Notes under the pieces: generated by a model
Databases searched by the model: none
What the model was told of the DNA's origin: nothing
Seen by the model: the letters and a program-made list of their open reading frames with translations, nothing else
Source of the DNA: an uncultured Prevotella sp.
Lineage (GTDB): Bacteria; Bacteroidota; Bacteroidia; Bacteroidales; Bacteroidaceae
Direction of reading: 5' to 3'
DNA length: 64,000 nt
Assembly: GCA_934272845.1 (NCBI GenBank)
Contig: CAKQSF010000005.1
Coordinates: forward strand, 1-64,000
In this document: positions 55,101 to 63,950 of the stretch, in pieces
Layout of the letters: every line of letters begins with the position of its first letter
Numbering within the stretch: the first letter of the stretch is position 1
Translations under genes and position numbers: made by a program

Positions 55101-55155
55101 CCTCACTCTCGGTAGAAACATTGAGAACCGCCTTGAGAAGATTGAAGAAAAGTAA
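52135..55155 (+). CDS. secDF: Fused protein translocase SecDF
   Basis: A 1006-aa inner-membrane protein that uses the proton gradient to help pull exported proteins through SecYEG. SecD is residues 1-670, with DLKGGMNVILEI near the first membrane segment and the P1 head; SecF is about 680-1006 (DFTGGRNYVVAF). A low-complexity Ala/Lys/Asp insert (about 250-310, e.g. ADANKEVAAAEADTVKKEA) interrupts SecD, a feature common in Bacteroidota. Conserved loops GTAVDANVLIYERIKEE and VIGYSINDKVVVFDRIREN hold the proton-path aspartates. Terminator at 55209. Confidence 0.96.
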   Translation: MQNKGIVIVTAILLTLASIFYLSFSVATSYYDAQAAKISDPIAAQDYKDSVKYLGVYSYQNCQETQIGLGLDLKGGMNVILEISVPDVVEVLADHKTDAAFVKSMKEAKKAEETSQSDFISLFIDAYKKNAPGHRLAEIFATQQLKGKVTTQSTDKEVERALREEVQGAIDNSYNVVRNRIDKFGVVQPNIQKLEGQEGRLMVEMPGVREPERVRKLLQGSANLEFWETYNAAEVVPYLVQLDTQLANGASETKADTAKVAADANKEVAAAEADTVKKEATPKFELKKADNKNADAEKAAKNNDAQIAKMKKQHPLLAILQTAQGQSLSTVGYANVRDTAEINKLIHSAEAKKVIPSDVKLLWSAKAMEGMKNIFELHALKVTSSNGRAPLEGDVVVSAKDEFDNYGRPCVSMSMNNKGARLWAQLTKQNVGKAIAIVLDNAVYSAPRVNGEITGGNSQISGNFTITDTKDLANTLVSGRMPAPARIVQEEVVGPTLGAQSIQQGIISFGIAFVLLMIYMVMMYDLIPGMMANLALLVNMFFTLGILTSFQAALTMSGIAGMVLSLGTAVDANVLIYERIKEEQRRGLGIKQALAAGYSNAFSAIFDSNLTSIITGIILYVFGTGPIRGFATTLIIGLVCSFFTAVFLTRIVYENRLSKDKWMNQNFTTRFSRNLLRNTDIKFMSMYKKTFSVLVVLVIVFIASFVVRGLSKSIDFTGGRNYVVAFEKPVQPEEVRTVLTKAFPEGTTSTAIALGTDNKTIRISTNYKIESNDPTVDDEAETLLYNALKKDGLVNQKDVQAFKNPDIRTGGSIISSTKVGPSVAKDITYGAIYSVLIALVAIFLYIMVRFRNVAFSVGSTVALAVDTLIVLGIYSLCWGWLPMSLEIDQTFIGAILTVIGYSINDKVVVFDRIRENLKLHPKQDLQTTFNGSINQTLTRTINTSLSTLIVLLMIFIFGGDSIRSFSFAMILGVVFGTLSSIFVAAPVAYLTLGRNIENRLEKIEEK

Positions 55156-55208
55156 TTATGTAAATTGCGTGGCGATATAACATTGCCATCAATAACTGAT
55201 ATCAACAA

Positions 55209-55258
55209 ACGTTTGTGGTAAAAAAAGCCTTATGGCTTTGCCACAAACGTTTTTTTTT
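55209..55258 (+). terminator. Terminator of secDF
   Basis: ACGTTTGTGG and CCACAAACGT form a perfect 10-bp outer stem with an inner AAAGCC/GGCTTT stem, followed by eight T residues. Confidence 0.9.
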
Positions 55259-55259
55259 G

Positions 55260-55267
55260 TAATTTTG
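55260..55267 (+). promoter_or_regulatory. -7 box of the DUF2264 gene
   Basis: TAATTTTG starts directly where the secDF terminator T-run ends, 50 bp before ATG 55318. Confidence 0.55.
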
Positions 55268-55317
55268 CAACACATTTACTAACAAACATCATTCTACTCA
55301 TCTAAACCAAACGCAAT

Positions 55318-57342
55318 ATGAAGAGATTCTTTAAAGTGCTTTGCCTCACCGTTGCGGGTGCATTGGCAGCATTTTCATTAACACAAGCCCAGACTACAAC
55401 GCCGAAACCGGTGCGCTCTGTGCCGCAGACTTTTACTATTCCCCACCCCAACTACAAACAGAGTCCACTGACAGGCATGGACCGTCAGGCATGGATAGAT
55501 GCCGCCACGTATCTTCTCGACGGCGCATTCACATATATAAAGGATATAGATGACCCTATGTATTTCCCGAAACAACTGGACAAAACTTATCCACGCGATG
55601 AGGGACAGGTGCCAACGGCAAAGTTAGAAGGACTGTGTCGCACGCTCTTCGTTGCCGCACCGTTGCTGAAAGAAAACCCTGACCTGACGTTAGGAGGCAT
55701 AAAAGTGGCAGAATACTACCGCCACCAGTTGCTCAACCTTACCGACCCTAAGAGTGCAAGTTACATCAAGCACCGCACAGGCGGACCCAGCCAGATACTC
55801 GTAGAGTTTGGTGCTCTCGCCATATCACTCGGTACTGCCAAGCAGATTTTGTGGGACCCACTCACCCAAGAGCAAAAAGACGCTGTAGCATCAATGATGC
55901 TCAGTTACGGCAACGGACCGACAATAGGATCCAACTGGATGTTCTTTAACGTCTTTGTCATGAGTTTCTTCAAGGAACAAGGATACCAAGTTAACGACAA
56001 ACACCTCAATGACTTGTTACAAAAAATACTCGCACGCTACCGTGGTGAGGGTTGGTACAACGACGATCCAGCGTATGACTACTACAGCATGTGGGCATTT
56101 CAGATGTACGGACCTATATGGGCACAGACCTATGGACACTTCTACCCAGACTACGCCAAGCAGTTTATGAAGAACCAAAGGGAAATGGCAGACAACTACC
56201 CCTATATGTTCAGTGCCGATGGTAAGATGAATATGTGGGGAAGAAGCATCACATACCGCTTCGGTGCTATTGTGCCACTCGCCCTCCTAGGCTATCAACA
56301 CGACGCCAACATCAACTATGGCTGGATGCGTCGCATAGCGTCATCAACACTCCTACAGTTCCTTCAGAACCCAGACTTCCTGCAAGACAACGTGCCGTCG
56401 CTCGGTTTCTACGGACCTTTTGCACCTGCCGTGCAGATATACAGTTGTCGTGGCAGCGTGTACTGGTGCGGAAAGGCATTCCTAGCCTTACTGTTACCAA
56501 AGGATAATCCATTCTGGACCGCCAAGGAGAACAACGGACCATGGGAGAAGGAACTAAAGAAAGGCAACGTCTACAACAAATTCCAGCCAGCCACCAACCT
56601 CCTCATCACCGACTATCCTAACGTGGGCGGAGCCGAGATGCGCTCATGGTGCCACGAGACTGTTGCAAAGGACTGGCAGAAATTCCGTAGTTCCGAGAAT
56701 TATAACAAACTCGCTTACCACACAGAGTTCCCATGGATGGCAGACGGAGAAAACGGAGAGGTGTCTATGAACTACGCTACTCTCAACGCAAAAAAACAGT
56801 GGGAGGTGCTTCGCCTGTACGACTTTAAGGACTTTAAAGACGGCATATATCACCGTACAGCAGTCCTGGAAACCGATGCTAACGTAAAATATAGCCTGTC
56901 AGAGATACCAATGCCCGACGGAGTGCTGCGCATTGACCGCGTTAATGTACCCACACCCACCACCATTCGCCTCGGACATTACTCATTGCCACAACTCGGT
57001 AACACACCCGTAACCGAGAAGAAGAACGTTAAAGTTCCTGCCTCCACCATCATAACAAACGGCAATTACTCGCTCGCCATGGTGCCACTGGCAGGATGGG
57101 ACAAGACAATGGTCACACGAACACAGGGACTTCACCCCGTAAGCAACAACTGCGCACTCATACAATGTGAGAAAAACGTTGAGAAAGAAAACGTCATGGT
57201 CACCCTGATGCTGTGGAAGAAAGGCAATAAAGACTTCACAAAGAAGGAACTCTCACCCGTAAAAGACGTAAAGATAGCCGCAGACAACACTTCAGTTACC
57301 GTCACATTCAGCGACGGAACAAGCAAAACAGTAGTGTTCTAA
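55318..57342 (+). CDS. Exported DUF2264 family protein
   Basis: A 674-aa protein with a signal peptide (MKRFFKVLCLTVAGALAAFS, ending near AQA). Residues 40-430 match DUF2264, an (alpha/alpha)-barrel-like domain (LTGMDRQAWIDAATYLLDGA, AKLEGLCRTLFVAAPLLKEN, GWYNDDPAYDYYSMWAFQMY, VQIYSCRGSVYWCGKAFLAL). The C-terminal part is beta-rich. Some DUF2264 proteins are linked to glycoside hydrolysis of uronic-acid or plant glycans; that is family knowledge I hold loosely, and no SusCD or other CAZyme is adjacent here. Monocistronic. Confidence 0.82.
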   Translation: MKRFFKVLCLTVAGALAAFSLTQAQTTTPKPVRSVPQTFTIPHPNYKQSPLTGMDRQAWIDAATYLLDGAFTYIKDIDDPMYFPKQLDKTYPRDEGQVPTAKLEGLCRTLFVAAPLLKENPDLTLGGIKVAEYYRHQLLNLTDPKSASYIKHRTGGPSQILVEFGALAISLGTAKQILWDPLTQEQKDAVASMMLSYGNGPTIGSNWMFFNVFVMSFFKEQGYQVNDKHLNDLLQKILARYRGEGWYNDDPAYDYYSMWAFQMYGPIWAQTYGHFYPDYAKQFMKNQREMADNYPYMFSADGKMNMWGRSITYRFGAIVPLALLGYQHDANINYGWMRRIASSTLLQFLQNPDFLQDNVPSLGFYGPFAPAVQIYSCRGSVYWCGKAFLALLLPKDNPFWTAKENNGPWEKELKKGNVYNKFQPATNLLITDYPNVGGAEMRSWCHETVAKDWQKFRSSENYNKLAYHTEFPWMADGENGEVSMNYATLNAKKQWEVLRLYDFKDFKDGIYHRTAVLETDANVKYSLSEIPMPDGVLRIDRVNVPTPTTIRLGHYSLPQLGNTPVTEKKNVKVPASTIITNGNYSLAMVPLAGWDKTMVTRTQGLHPVSNNCALIQCEKNVEKENVMVTLMLWKKGNKDFTKKELSPVKDVKIAADNTSVTVTFSDGTSKTVVF

Positions 57343-57391
57343 AACTGAAACACAGTACTCAGAACACTGAACCCCACTCATAAAAACAACG

Positions 57392-57443
57392 ACTTGGCGG
57401 AATAAAACAGTATCAATTTTACAGCCCACTAACTCCACCAACA
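57392..57443. repeat. REP-like inverted repeat (copy 2, shorter)
   Basis: CTTGGCGGAAT...AACTCCACCAACAC with a shared inner CAATTTTACAGCCC. Same plan as 3565-3656 but without the long inner hairpin and with diverged arms. Confidence 0.5.
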
Positions 57444-57455
57444 CATAAAAACATC

Positions 57456-57500
57456 ATTATGGTAGCCAGACACACCGCTGACTGGCTACCATAATTTTAT
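57456..57500 (+). terminator. Terminator of the DUF2264 gene
   Basis: ATTATGGTAGCCAG and CTGGCTACCATAAT form a perfect 14-bp stem with a 12-nt loop and a weak TTTTATA tail. Confidence 0.75.
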
Positions 57501-57651
57501 ATATCACGTAACAATCACAAGTAAGCAAGAACAGAAATATTAGCCATTCGCATTAGCATTATATACTATTATTAAGGAAAAATCGAACAATCTGGTAAAA
57601 TATTTAATCATATTTACCACATAACATGGTGCCTATATGGAAATGTTTTAG

Positions 57652-57659
57652 TACCTTTG
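57652..57659 (+). promoter_or_regulatory. -7 box of the trifunctional acyl gene
   Basis: TACCTTTG, 36 bp before ATG 57696. Confidence 0.6.
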
Positions 57660-57695
57660 CAGTCATAAACCCATAATGCGAAGACATAGCAGAAA

Positions 57696-60185
57696 ATGAT
57701 AAAAAATTGGCACAAGGCGGCAATCATAGCCGGAGACCGCAAGGTTAGTTACAGCGAAATGCTTGGACGAATAAACCTTTTCGCACAGCATACACCACAA
57801 GAGCATGGCTGTAAGACACTGATATTAAGCGAAAACCGCGAAGGATGGATCTATGCCTTCTTCTCAGTATGGCAGAATCAGGGCATAGCAGTACCCGTGG
57901 ACGCTTCATCTACGGTCAGCGACGTGGCATACATCATGCGTGACTGCCAACCATCATGCGTGTGGGCATCAAAGGATAAGGCTGAGGTTGCGCGCCAGGC
58001 AGCACAAGAAACGGGCATAGACATAAAGATCCTCATCATTGATGACTATGAACTGGCACCATCAGAAGACAAAGAGGAGTGGTGCGGCATTGACAACATG
58101 AAGGAAATGGGCGATGAGTGCGCTATCATTATATATACCTCTGGCACCACAGGCTCACCTAAAGGAGTAATGCTGTCATACAAAAACCTTATAGCAAACA
58201 TACACAGCGTATCGGTAGAAGTGCCTATCTACACCTCCGAACGACGCGCAATGATACTCCTTCCCTTGCATCACGTGTTGCCATTGCAGGGCACTCTCAT
58301 CGGTCCTATCACCGTAGGAGCCGGCGTTGCCATCTGCCCAACAATGTCAGGACCTGACATTATGGACACACTGTGCCGTGGAAAGGTAGGCATCTTCATC
58401 GGTGTACCACGCCTATGGCAGACGCTTTACAGTGGGATTAAGAAGAAAATAGACGAGAAATGGGCTACACACATACTCTTCAACCTATGTAAGAGCGTAG
58501 GCAGCCGCACACTCTCACGCTTCGTTTTCAGTGCAATACAAAAGAAGATGGGCGGACACCTAGACTTCTGCGTTAGCGGTGGCGCCGCACTCGACAAGGA
58601 AATAGGCGAAGGTCTGCGCACACTCGGACTGGATGTGCTTGAAGGTTACGGCATGACAGAGACCGCTCCAATAATCGCTTTCACACGACCAGGAGACATA
58701 ATACCAGGCTGTGTGGGCAAGGCTATGCCCTCCGTGCAGTGCAAAATAATTAATGGCGAACTCTGCGCAAAGGGTCCTAACGTCATGCTTGGCTACTATA
58801 ACCGTCCTGAAGAGACCGCAGCAGTAATAGACGAGGATGGCTTCCTGCACACGGGAGACCTAGCACGCTTTGACGATAAAGGCAGAATATACATCACAGG
58901 ACGCTCAAAGGAGATTATCGTGCTGTCCAACGGCAAGAACGTTCAGCCAGCAGAGATAGAGTATAAGATAGAGAAATACACCGACAAAGTAAAGGAAGCA
59001 GCGGTGCTTCAATACGGAGACATGCTGCGATGCATCATCGTTCCGCAGGAGAATTGGGCACAAAACATGTCCGACAAAGACGTGGAAGAAGCACTGAAGC
59101 GAGAAGTTATAGAACCATACAACCTCACAGTGGTCAACTATAAGAAAATAATGAGCATCTTCGTCTATCGTGGTGAACTACCAAGAACGAAACTCGATAA
59201 ACTGAAACGCTTTATGCTCAAAGACATCTGCGACGGCAAAAAAGAGGCTGACAAACCCGCTGACGATGGTAATGACAACGAGAACTACACTGAAGAGTTT
59301 CGCATCTTGAAGAAATATATTGAGGGAGAGAAGCAGATTAAGGTAAAGCCTACATACCATTTGGAGACAGACCTTGCCTTCGACTCACTCGATATGGTGA
59401 ACCTTCAGGGCTTTATAGAACAGTCATTCGGCGTAACTATCAATGCAGACACAATGGCTTCTTTCCGCAACGTGCAAGAGATTGCCGACCGAATAGCAGC
59501 ATCCAGCACACATAAGGAGACGGAGCACATAGAGAAACATAACCTGCTCGACGAGGCTTCTGACCACCTAGAACTGCCAATAGCAGGACACTCACACCGC
59601 ATTTACACCAAAGCATTCAAGGCTTTCTTCAAGGTCTACAACCGAATGACGGTTCGCGGAACTGAGAATATCCCCCACACAGGACCGTTTATCATGGCTG
59701 CCAACCACCAGAGTTACCTCGATGGCGCAATGGTCATGGCGGGAGTGCCATGGGATGTCATCAATAACTGCTACTTCTATGCTACAGAGGAGCACGTGAA
59801 CAACACCACTCTGCGCGCTCTTGCACGCCGCCACAACATCATTCTCATGGAGCGCAGAAACCTAAAGAACTCTATTCTGAAGTTGGCTGAGGTACTGAAG
59901 CAGGGCAAGAGCATCGTGATTTTCCCTGAAGGAACACGCTCTCGCAACGGTGGCATGACTACATTCAAGAAGACTTTCGCCATACTGAGCAAGGAATTGG
60001 GCGTCCCCGTGCTACCCGTAGTGCTCAACGGTGCCTATAATGCTCTGCCACGCGGCACACATTTCTATAAACCAGTGAAGATAGATATGGAATATCTCCC
60101 ACTGATGACACCCGAAAAGAATGAGGATGCTGCAACCTTCGCCAAACGAGTAAAGGAAACTATCGAAGCGAAAGTACGCAGATAG
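57696..60185 (+). CDS. Trifunctional acyl-CoA/acyl-ACP ligase, acyl carrier domain and 1-acylglycerophosphate acyltransferase
   Basis: An 829-aa three-domain protein. Residues 1-500 are an AMP-binding ligase (YTSGTTGSPKGVMLSYKN near 147, LEGYGMTETAP, TGDLARFDDKGRIYITGRSK). Residues 530-600 are an acyl carrier domain with the phosphopantetheine Ser near 565 in LAFDSLDMVNLQG. Residues 640-829 are a PlsC-type acyltransferase (NHQSYLDG near 670, FPEGTRSRNG near 743). It can activate a fatty acid, hold it on its own carrier and transfer it to a lysophospholipid or similar. It resembles Aas in plan, but the carrier domain lies in the middle. Probably membrane-associated lipid salvage. Confidence 0.9.
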   Translation: MIKNWHKAAIIAGDRKVSYSEMLGRINLFAQHTPQEHGCKTLILSENREGWIYAFFSVWQNQGIAVPVDASSTVSDVAYIMRDCQPSCVWASKDKAEVARQAAQETGIDIKILIIDDYELAPSEDKEEWCGIDNMKEMGDECAIIIYTSGTTGSPKGVMLSYKNLIANIHSVSVEVPIYTSERRAMILLPLHHVLPLQGTLIGPITVGAGVAICPTMSGPDIMDTLCRGKVGIFIGVPRLWQTLYSGIKKKIDEKWATHILFNLCKSVGSRTLSRFVFSAIQKKMGGHLDFCVSGGAALDKEIGEGLRTLGLDVLEGYGMTETAPIIAFTRPGDIIPGCVGKAMPSVQCKIINGELCAKGPNVMLGYYNRPEETAAVIDEDGFLHTGDLARFDDKGRIYITGRSKEIIVLSNGKNVQPAEIEYKIEKYTDKVKEAAVLQYGDMLRCIIVPQENWAQNMSDKDVEEALKREVIEPYNLTVVNYKKIMSIFVYRGELPRTKLDKLKRFMLKDICDGKKEADKPADDGNDNENYTEEFRILKKYIEGEKQIKVKPTYHLETDLAFDSLDMVNLQGFIEQSFGVTINADTMASFRNVQEIADRIAASSTHKETEHIEKHNLLDEASDHLELPIAGHSHRIYTKAFKAFFKVYNRMTVRGTENIPHTGPFIMAANHQSYLDGAMVMAGVPWDVINNCYFYATEEHVNNTTLRALARRHNIILMERRNLKNSILKLAEVLKQGKSIVIFPEGTRSRNGGMTTFKKTFAILSKELGVPVLPVVLNGAYNALPRGTHFYKPVKIDMEYLPLMTPEKNEDAATFAKRVKETIEAKVRR

Positions 60186-60275
60186 GAAACACGTCACAGT
60201 GATACCCAACTGCAACTTTTATAAGCAAAACGTCGAAAAAATGTAACATTATTTTGTCATTTCGCAAAAATATAT

Positions 60276-60283
60276 TACCTTTG
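60276..60283 (+). promoter_or_regulatory. -7 box of the AGCS symporter gene
   Basis: TACCTTTG lies inside the longer reading frame from 60254, so that frame's first 22 codons cannot be translated from this promoter. Confidence 0.65.
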
Positions 60284-60319
60284 TGCGATATTTTACTTAT
60301 AAATGTTAACAGAAACAGC

Positions 60320-61819
60320 ATGATTGATCTAATAAATCAACTCAACGATTTCCTTTGGGGCTACATCGTTATAGCAATGATGGTAGGCTGCGCCCTATAC
60401 TTTACCGTCAGATTTAAGGCGGTACAGTTCACCATGATTGGCGAGATGTGGCATCTCTTGACCCACTCAACAAAGAAAACTGATACTCTTAAGGACACGA
60501 TGGAGGCTGGTTATGCCACTGCCACCGATGAAAAAGAGAAAAAAGCCATATCTCCCTTCCGCGCCTTCGCTGTAGGATTGTCCAGCCGTGTGGGCACAGG
60601 CAACCTTGCAGGCGTTGCTTCCGCCATCTTCATTGGTGGTCCGGGCGCTGTATTCTGGATGTGGTTGATGGCTCTGCTCGGTGCTTCATCATCATTTGTT
60701 GAGTCATCTCTCGCCCAACTTTATAAGCGTCGCGACAAGGAAGGCGGTGTATACTACGGCGGACCTGCATACTACATGCAATATGGTATGCACAAAAGAT
60801 GGATGGGTATCATCTTCGCTGTGCTCATAACGCTCAGTTATTCCTTGGCAACACAACTTGTTCAGGCAAAGACCATGGCTGACGCATTCTCCGTTAGCAT
60901 CGACATGGCGATGGGCAATGCCCCTGGCACCAGCATCATCTACGTGGGAATTGCTGTCACCATAGCCACTGCACTCATTATTTTCGGTGGCATTCAGCGC
61001 ATCTCTCGCTTCGCCGCACTCGTTGTTCCTGTAATGGCTATTGGCTACATGCTATTGGCTCTTTACGTAATTCTGACCAATATCACCGCCATTCCCGGTG
61101 TGATACGTCTCATTATCAACAGTGCTTTCGGCATAGGACCGGCCGCTGGTGGCATGGTAGGACTTGCTGTCATGCAGGGAGTGAAGCGTGGACTCTACTC
61201 TAACGAGGCTGGCGAAGGCTCTGTGCCTAACGCTGCCGCTATCGCTGAGACCTCACACCCCGTTAAACAGGGACTTCTTCAGGCGTTAGGCGTATTCTGC
61301 GACACCATTATTATATGTACCTGCACCGCCTTTATAGTACTTATCTCAGGGCTATATACCAATGGTGAGGACGGTATCTTGCTCACGCAGAGTGCCCTTG
61401 AGCATGAGATGGGACCTATAGGACGTTACTTCCTTACGGTTGCCATACTGCTCTTCGCTTACAGCACTATCATTGCTGGATACTTCTACGGTGAGACAAA
61501 CATACGATTTATCTTCGGTAAGAACGCCAACCCTAACGGTAGCGTACGCAATGAGAAAATAGCCATACTCTTCTTCCGACTCGCTACGGCAGGCGTCATA
61601 CTTGCAGGTTCGGTAATGACACTGCAAGACAGTTTCTCTATCGTCGACCTTCTGATGGGATTCATGACCATTACCAACCTTATCGCTATCATTTGGCTCT
61701 CTCCTCGCGTCAAAATCTTGCTCGATGACTACCTGCGTCAGCGAAAGGAACATAAAGACCCGGTATTCAGCAAAAGTGTTATGCCAAAGGAATTGCAGGA
61801 TGACATAGAGTGTTGGTAA
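60320..61819 (+). CDS. Alanine/glycine:cation symporter (AGCS family)
   Basis: A 499-aa inner-membrane transporter with about 11 membrane segments. I start at MIDLINQLNDFLWGYIVIAM (60320) because the -7 box overlaps the longer frame. Diagnostic motifs are FRAFAVGLSSRVGTGNLAGV, VYYGGPAYYM, VKRGLYSNEAGEGSVPNAAA and the C-terminal SPRVKILLDDY. It imports alanine, glycine or a related amino acid with sodium. Monocistronic, with a terminator at 61871. Confidence 0.93.
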   Translation: MIDLINQLNDFLWGYIVIAMMVGCALYFTVRFKAVQFTMIGEMWHLLTHSTKKTDTLKDTMEAGYATATDEKEKKAISPFRAFAVGLSSRVGTGNLAGVASAIFIGGPGAVFWMWLMALLGASSSFVESSLAQLYKRRDKEGGVYYGGPAYYMQYGMHKRWMGIIFAVLITLSYSLATQLVQAKTMADAFSVSIDMAMGNAPGTSIIYVGIAVTIATALIIFGGIQRISRFAALVVPVMAIGYMLLALYVILTNITAIPGVIRLIINSAFGIGPAAGGMVGLAVMQGVKRGLYSNEAGEGSVPNAAAIAETSHPVKQGLLQALGVFCDTIIICTCTAFIVLISGLYTNGEDGILLTQSALEHEMGPIGRYFLTVAILLFAYSTIIAGYFYGETNIRFIFGKNANPNGSVRNEKIAILFFRLATAGVILAGSVMTLQDSFSIVDLLMGFMTITNLIAIIWLSPRVKILLDDYLRQRKEHKDPVFSKSVMPKELQDDIECW

Positions 61820-61870
61820 ACAAAGTAGGCAACAAAAATTTCTCTATCATACAACAAGTTAAGCACAACA

Positions 61871-61908
61871 ATAAAGCCCGTCATCCACAATCGGTTGGCG
61901 GGCTTTAT
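61871..61908 (+). terminator. Terminator of the AGCS gene
   Basis: ATAAAGCCCG and CGGGCTTTAT, a perfect 10-bp stem with an 18-nt loop. There is no separate T-run beyond the TTTAT arm. Confidence 0.7.
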
Positions 61909-61968
61909 CACATACATTTGGTATATCATTGCCCTTAAAAGGTGATTGCTCATAAGTAGGAAAAGCAG

Positions 61969-61976
61969 TACCTTTG
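61969..61976 (+). promoter_or_regulatory. -7 box directly before the hemC fusion gene
   Basis: TACCTTTG ends 4 bp before ATG 61981, so transcription should begin at or next to the start codon. Confidence 0.65.
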
Positions 61977-61980
61977 CACC

Positions 61981-63939
61981 ATGAAAAGTAAGATAACAGT
62001 TATATCACGAACCAGTCCGTTGGCGTTGCTCCAGGTTGAAGAAACCGCACGCCTACTGCATGACGCCGGTGTGGAAGTTGACTTCGATGTCATCACCACC
62101 ACCAGTTACGGCGACAAGCATAAGGACGTGTCGTTGATGCACCCCGAACTGCCTTCTGACTTTTTCACACGCGAACTCGACCGTGCTCTCCTTGACGGCA
62201 CAGCACAGATTGCAGTTCATTCCGCCAAAGACCTGCCTTACCCATTGCCTGCTGGCATAGAGGTGATCGCCCTGACAGAGGCAGAAGACAAGAGCGACTC
62301 ACTCGTGGCACATGACGGTCTCACCCTCGCCACACTGCCATCAGGCGCAAAAGTGGGCACCAGTTCATCGCAACGCAAGGCTGAACTGCTGCAACAGCGC
62401 CCCGACCTCACCGTGGTTCCTATACGTGGCACCATTGAGGAGAGAGTAAAACAAGTAGAAGAGGGCAGCGTTGATGCCCTCATCGTAGCCACCTGCGCAC
62501 TGAAACGGCTCGGCATAGCACATCTCGCAACAGAGCGTCTGCCCTTCGCCACCCACCCATTGCAAGGCAACCTCGCTGTGACTGCCACGACAACGGTGAG
62601 CGAAGAGATAAGAGAAGCGTTCTCACGCATCGACATCCGCCGCCGATACCGCAAGGTTCTCCTCGTAGGCTTCGGTCCTGGAGACCCCGAACTCATAACC
62701 GTAAAAGGGCAAAAGGCACTGCAAAACGCTTCAACAATATACTATGACGACCTCACTAACGAGGCTTTCCTAAGCCAGTTTGAGGGCGAAAAGAAATACG
62801 TAGGCAAGCGTTCTGGACGGCATAGCCATAAGCAAGACGATATCAACGAACTGCTTTTCCAAGCCGCCATACAGCCATCTCACGACAAAGACGCTAACCC
62901 TACACAGCCGATAGTACGCCTAAAGGGTGGAGACCCGATGCTATTCTCACACGGCAGAGAAGAGATTGACTTTCTGAAACAGCGCATGGTCAGCGTAGAA
63001 GTGATACCTGGCGTAAGCAGTGGCAACGCACTCGCCTCGCTAACGCAGATTCCTCTGACATACAGAGGAGTGTCACGCTCCGCCGCTTTCGTTCTTGGTC
63101 ACGCCAAGATACCGCAGAATCCTGATGCCGACACTTTGCTTTACTACATGGGAGGCGCCAATGTCAGCACTATAGCACGCACACTTCTCAAGGCAGGCAG
63201 GGCATCATGGACGCCCGTAGCACTCGTTACCAACGTCTCACTGCCTTCGCAGCGCACCATCATCTCTACACTCGGCGAACTGCAATGGGCTATATACAAG
63301 GCAACACCAGTGCTCATCATCGTTGGCAATGTGGTCAAGTTCGTCTCCAATGACAGGCTACAGAAGGTGTATTACACAGGCACCACGCCACCTGTAAACG
63401 TGCAACCCTACGACCAAGTGACCTTCGCGCCACTGATAACGATAGTCGACAGCGACACTCCGCAGCCCACCCCCGACGGTTACGACTGGCTGATATTCAC
63501 CTCACGTCATGGCGTTCGTCATTACAAACACCCCATACAGGGCGTCAAGGTGGCCAGTGTAGGACCCGTAACAAGTGCAGAACTGAGAAAGAAAGGGGTA
63601 CAACCCGACTTTGAATCGCCCACGCAGTCAGCCGAAGGCATCATAAGTTTCTTTGCGTCGCAGCCCCATTCGCGCATACTTCTACCGCGTTCCGACAAAG
63701 GACTGAAGGCACTGGCCGAGGGATTGAAGCAACATGACGTGACAGACCTGCACGTTTACCACAACAGGGTCAACGACAAGGCTGTGGCACAAGACCTCAC
63801 CGACTTCGATAAGATAATATTCTCATCGCCCTCCGCCTACGAAGCCTTCCGAAGACTGTATCCTGATGCCGACCTAACCAACAAACTATTGGTGGCAAAA
63901 GGGGGAACAACGTATCAATTCATAATTCACAATTCATAA
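61981..63939 (+). CDS. HemC-like / CobA / HemD fusion (uroporphyrinogen III and precorrin-2 synthesis)
   Basis: A 652-aa three-part protein. Residues 1-222 match the first two domains of hydroxymethylbilane synthase: SRTSPLALLQV, HSAKDLP with D84, R132, R149, R155 and R176 in E. coli numbering. R131 is replaced by Gln (GTSSSQR), and domain 3 with the cofactor-binding Cys242 is missing. Residues 225-455 are a complete uroporphyrinogen-III C-methyltransferase (LLVGFGPGDPELITVKG, RLKGGDPMLFSHGREEIDFL, VIPGVSSGNALA). Residues 465-652 are HemD-like (DWLIFTSRHGVRHY, ILLPRSDKGLKALAEGL). Together they would lead from porphobilinogen to precorrin-2, for cobalamin or sirohaem. The C-terminus runs into ATTCATAATTCACAATTCAT repeats. 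Confidence 0.85.
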   Translation: MKSKITVISRTSPLALLQVEETARLLHDAGVEVDFDVITTTSYGDKHKDVSLMHPELPSDFFTRELDRALLDGTAQIAVHSAKDLPYPLPAGIEVIALTEAEDKSDSLVAHDGLTLATLPSGAKVGTSSSQRKAELLQQRPDLTVVPIRGTIEERVKQVEEGSVDALIVATCALKRLGIAHLATERLPFATHPLQGNLAVTATTTVSEEIREAFSRIDIRRRYRKVLLVGFGPGDPELITVKGQKALQNASTIYYDDLTNEAFLSQFEGEKKYVGKRSGRHSHKQDDINELLFQAAIQPSHDKDANPTQPIVRLKGGDPMLFSHGREEIDFLKQRMVSVEVIPGVSSGNALASLTQIPLTYRGVSRSAAFVLGHAKIPQNPDADTLLYYMGGANVSTIARTLLKAGRASWTPVALVTNVSLPSQRTIISTLGELQWAIYKATPVLIIVGNVVKFVSNDRLQKVYYTGTTPPVNVQPYDQVTFAPLITIVDSDTPQPTPDGYDWLIFTSRHGVRHYKHPIQGVKVASVGPVTSAELRKKGVQPDFESPTQSAEGIISFFASQPHSRILLPRSDKGLKALAEGLKQHDVTDLHVYHNRVNDKAVAQDLTDFDKIIFSSPSAYEAFRRLYPDADLTNKLLVAKGGTTYQFIIHNS

Positions 63940-63950
63940 TTCATAATTGC
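63908..63950. repeat. Short direct repeats at the end of the hemC fusion
   Basis: Four to five imperfect copies of AATTCATAATTC spanning the stop codon (FIIHNS end). After 63950 the window shows no further feature. Confidence 0.7.
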
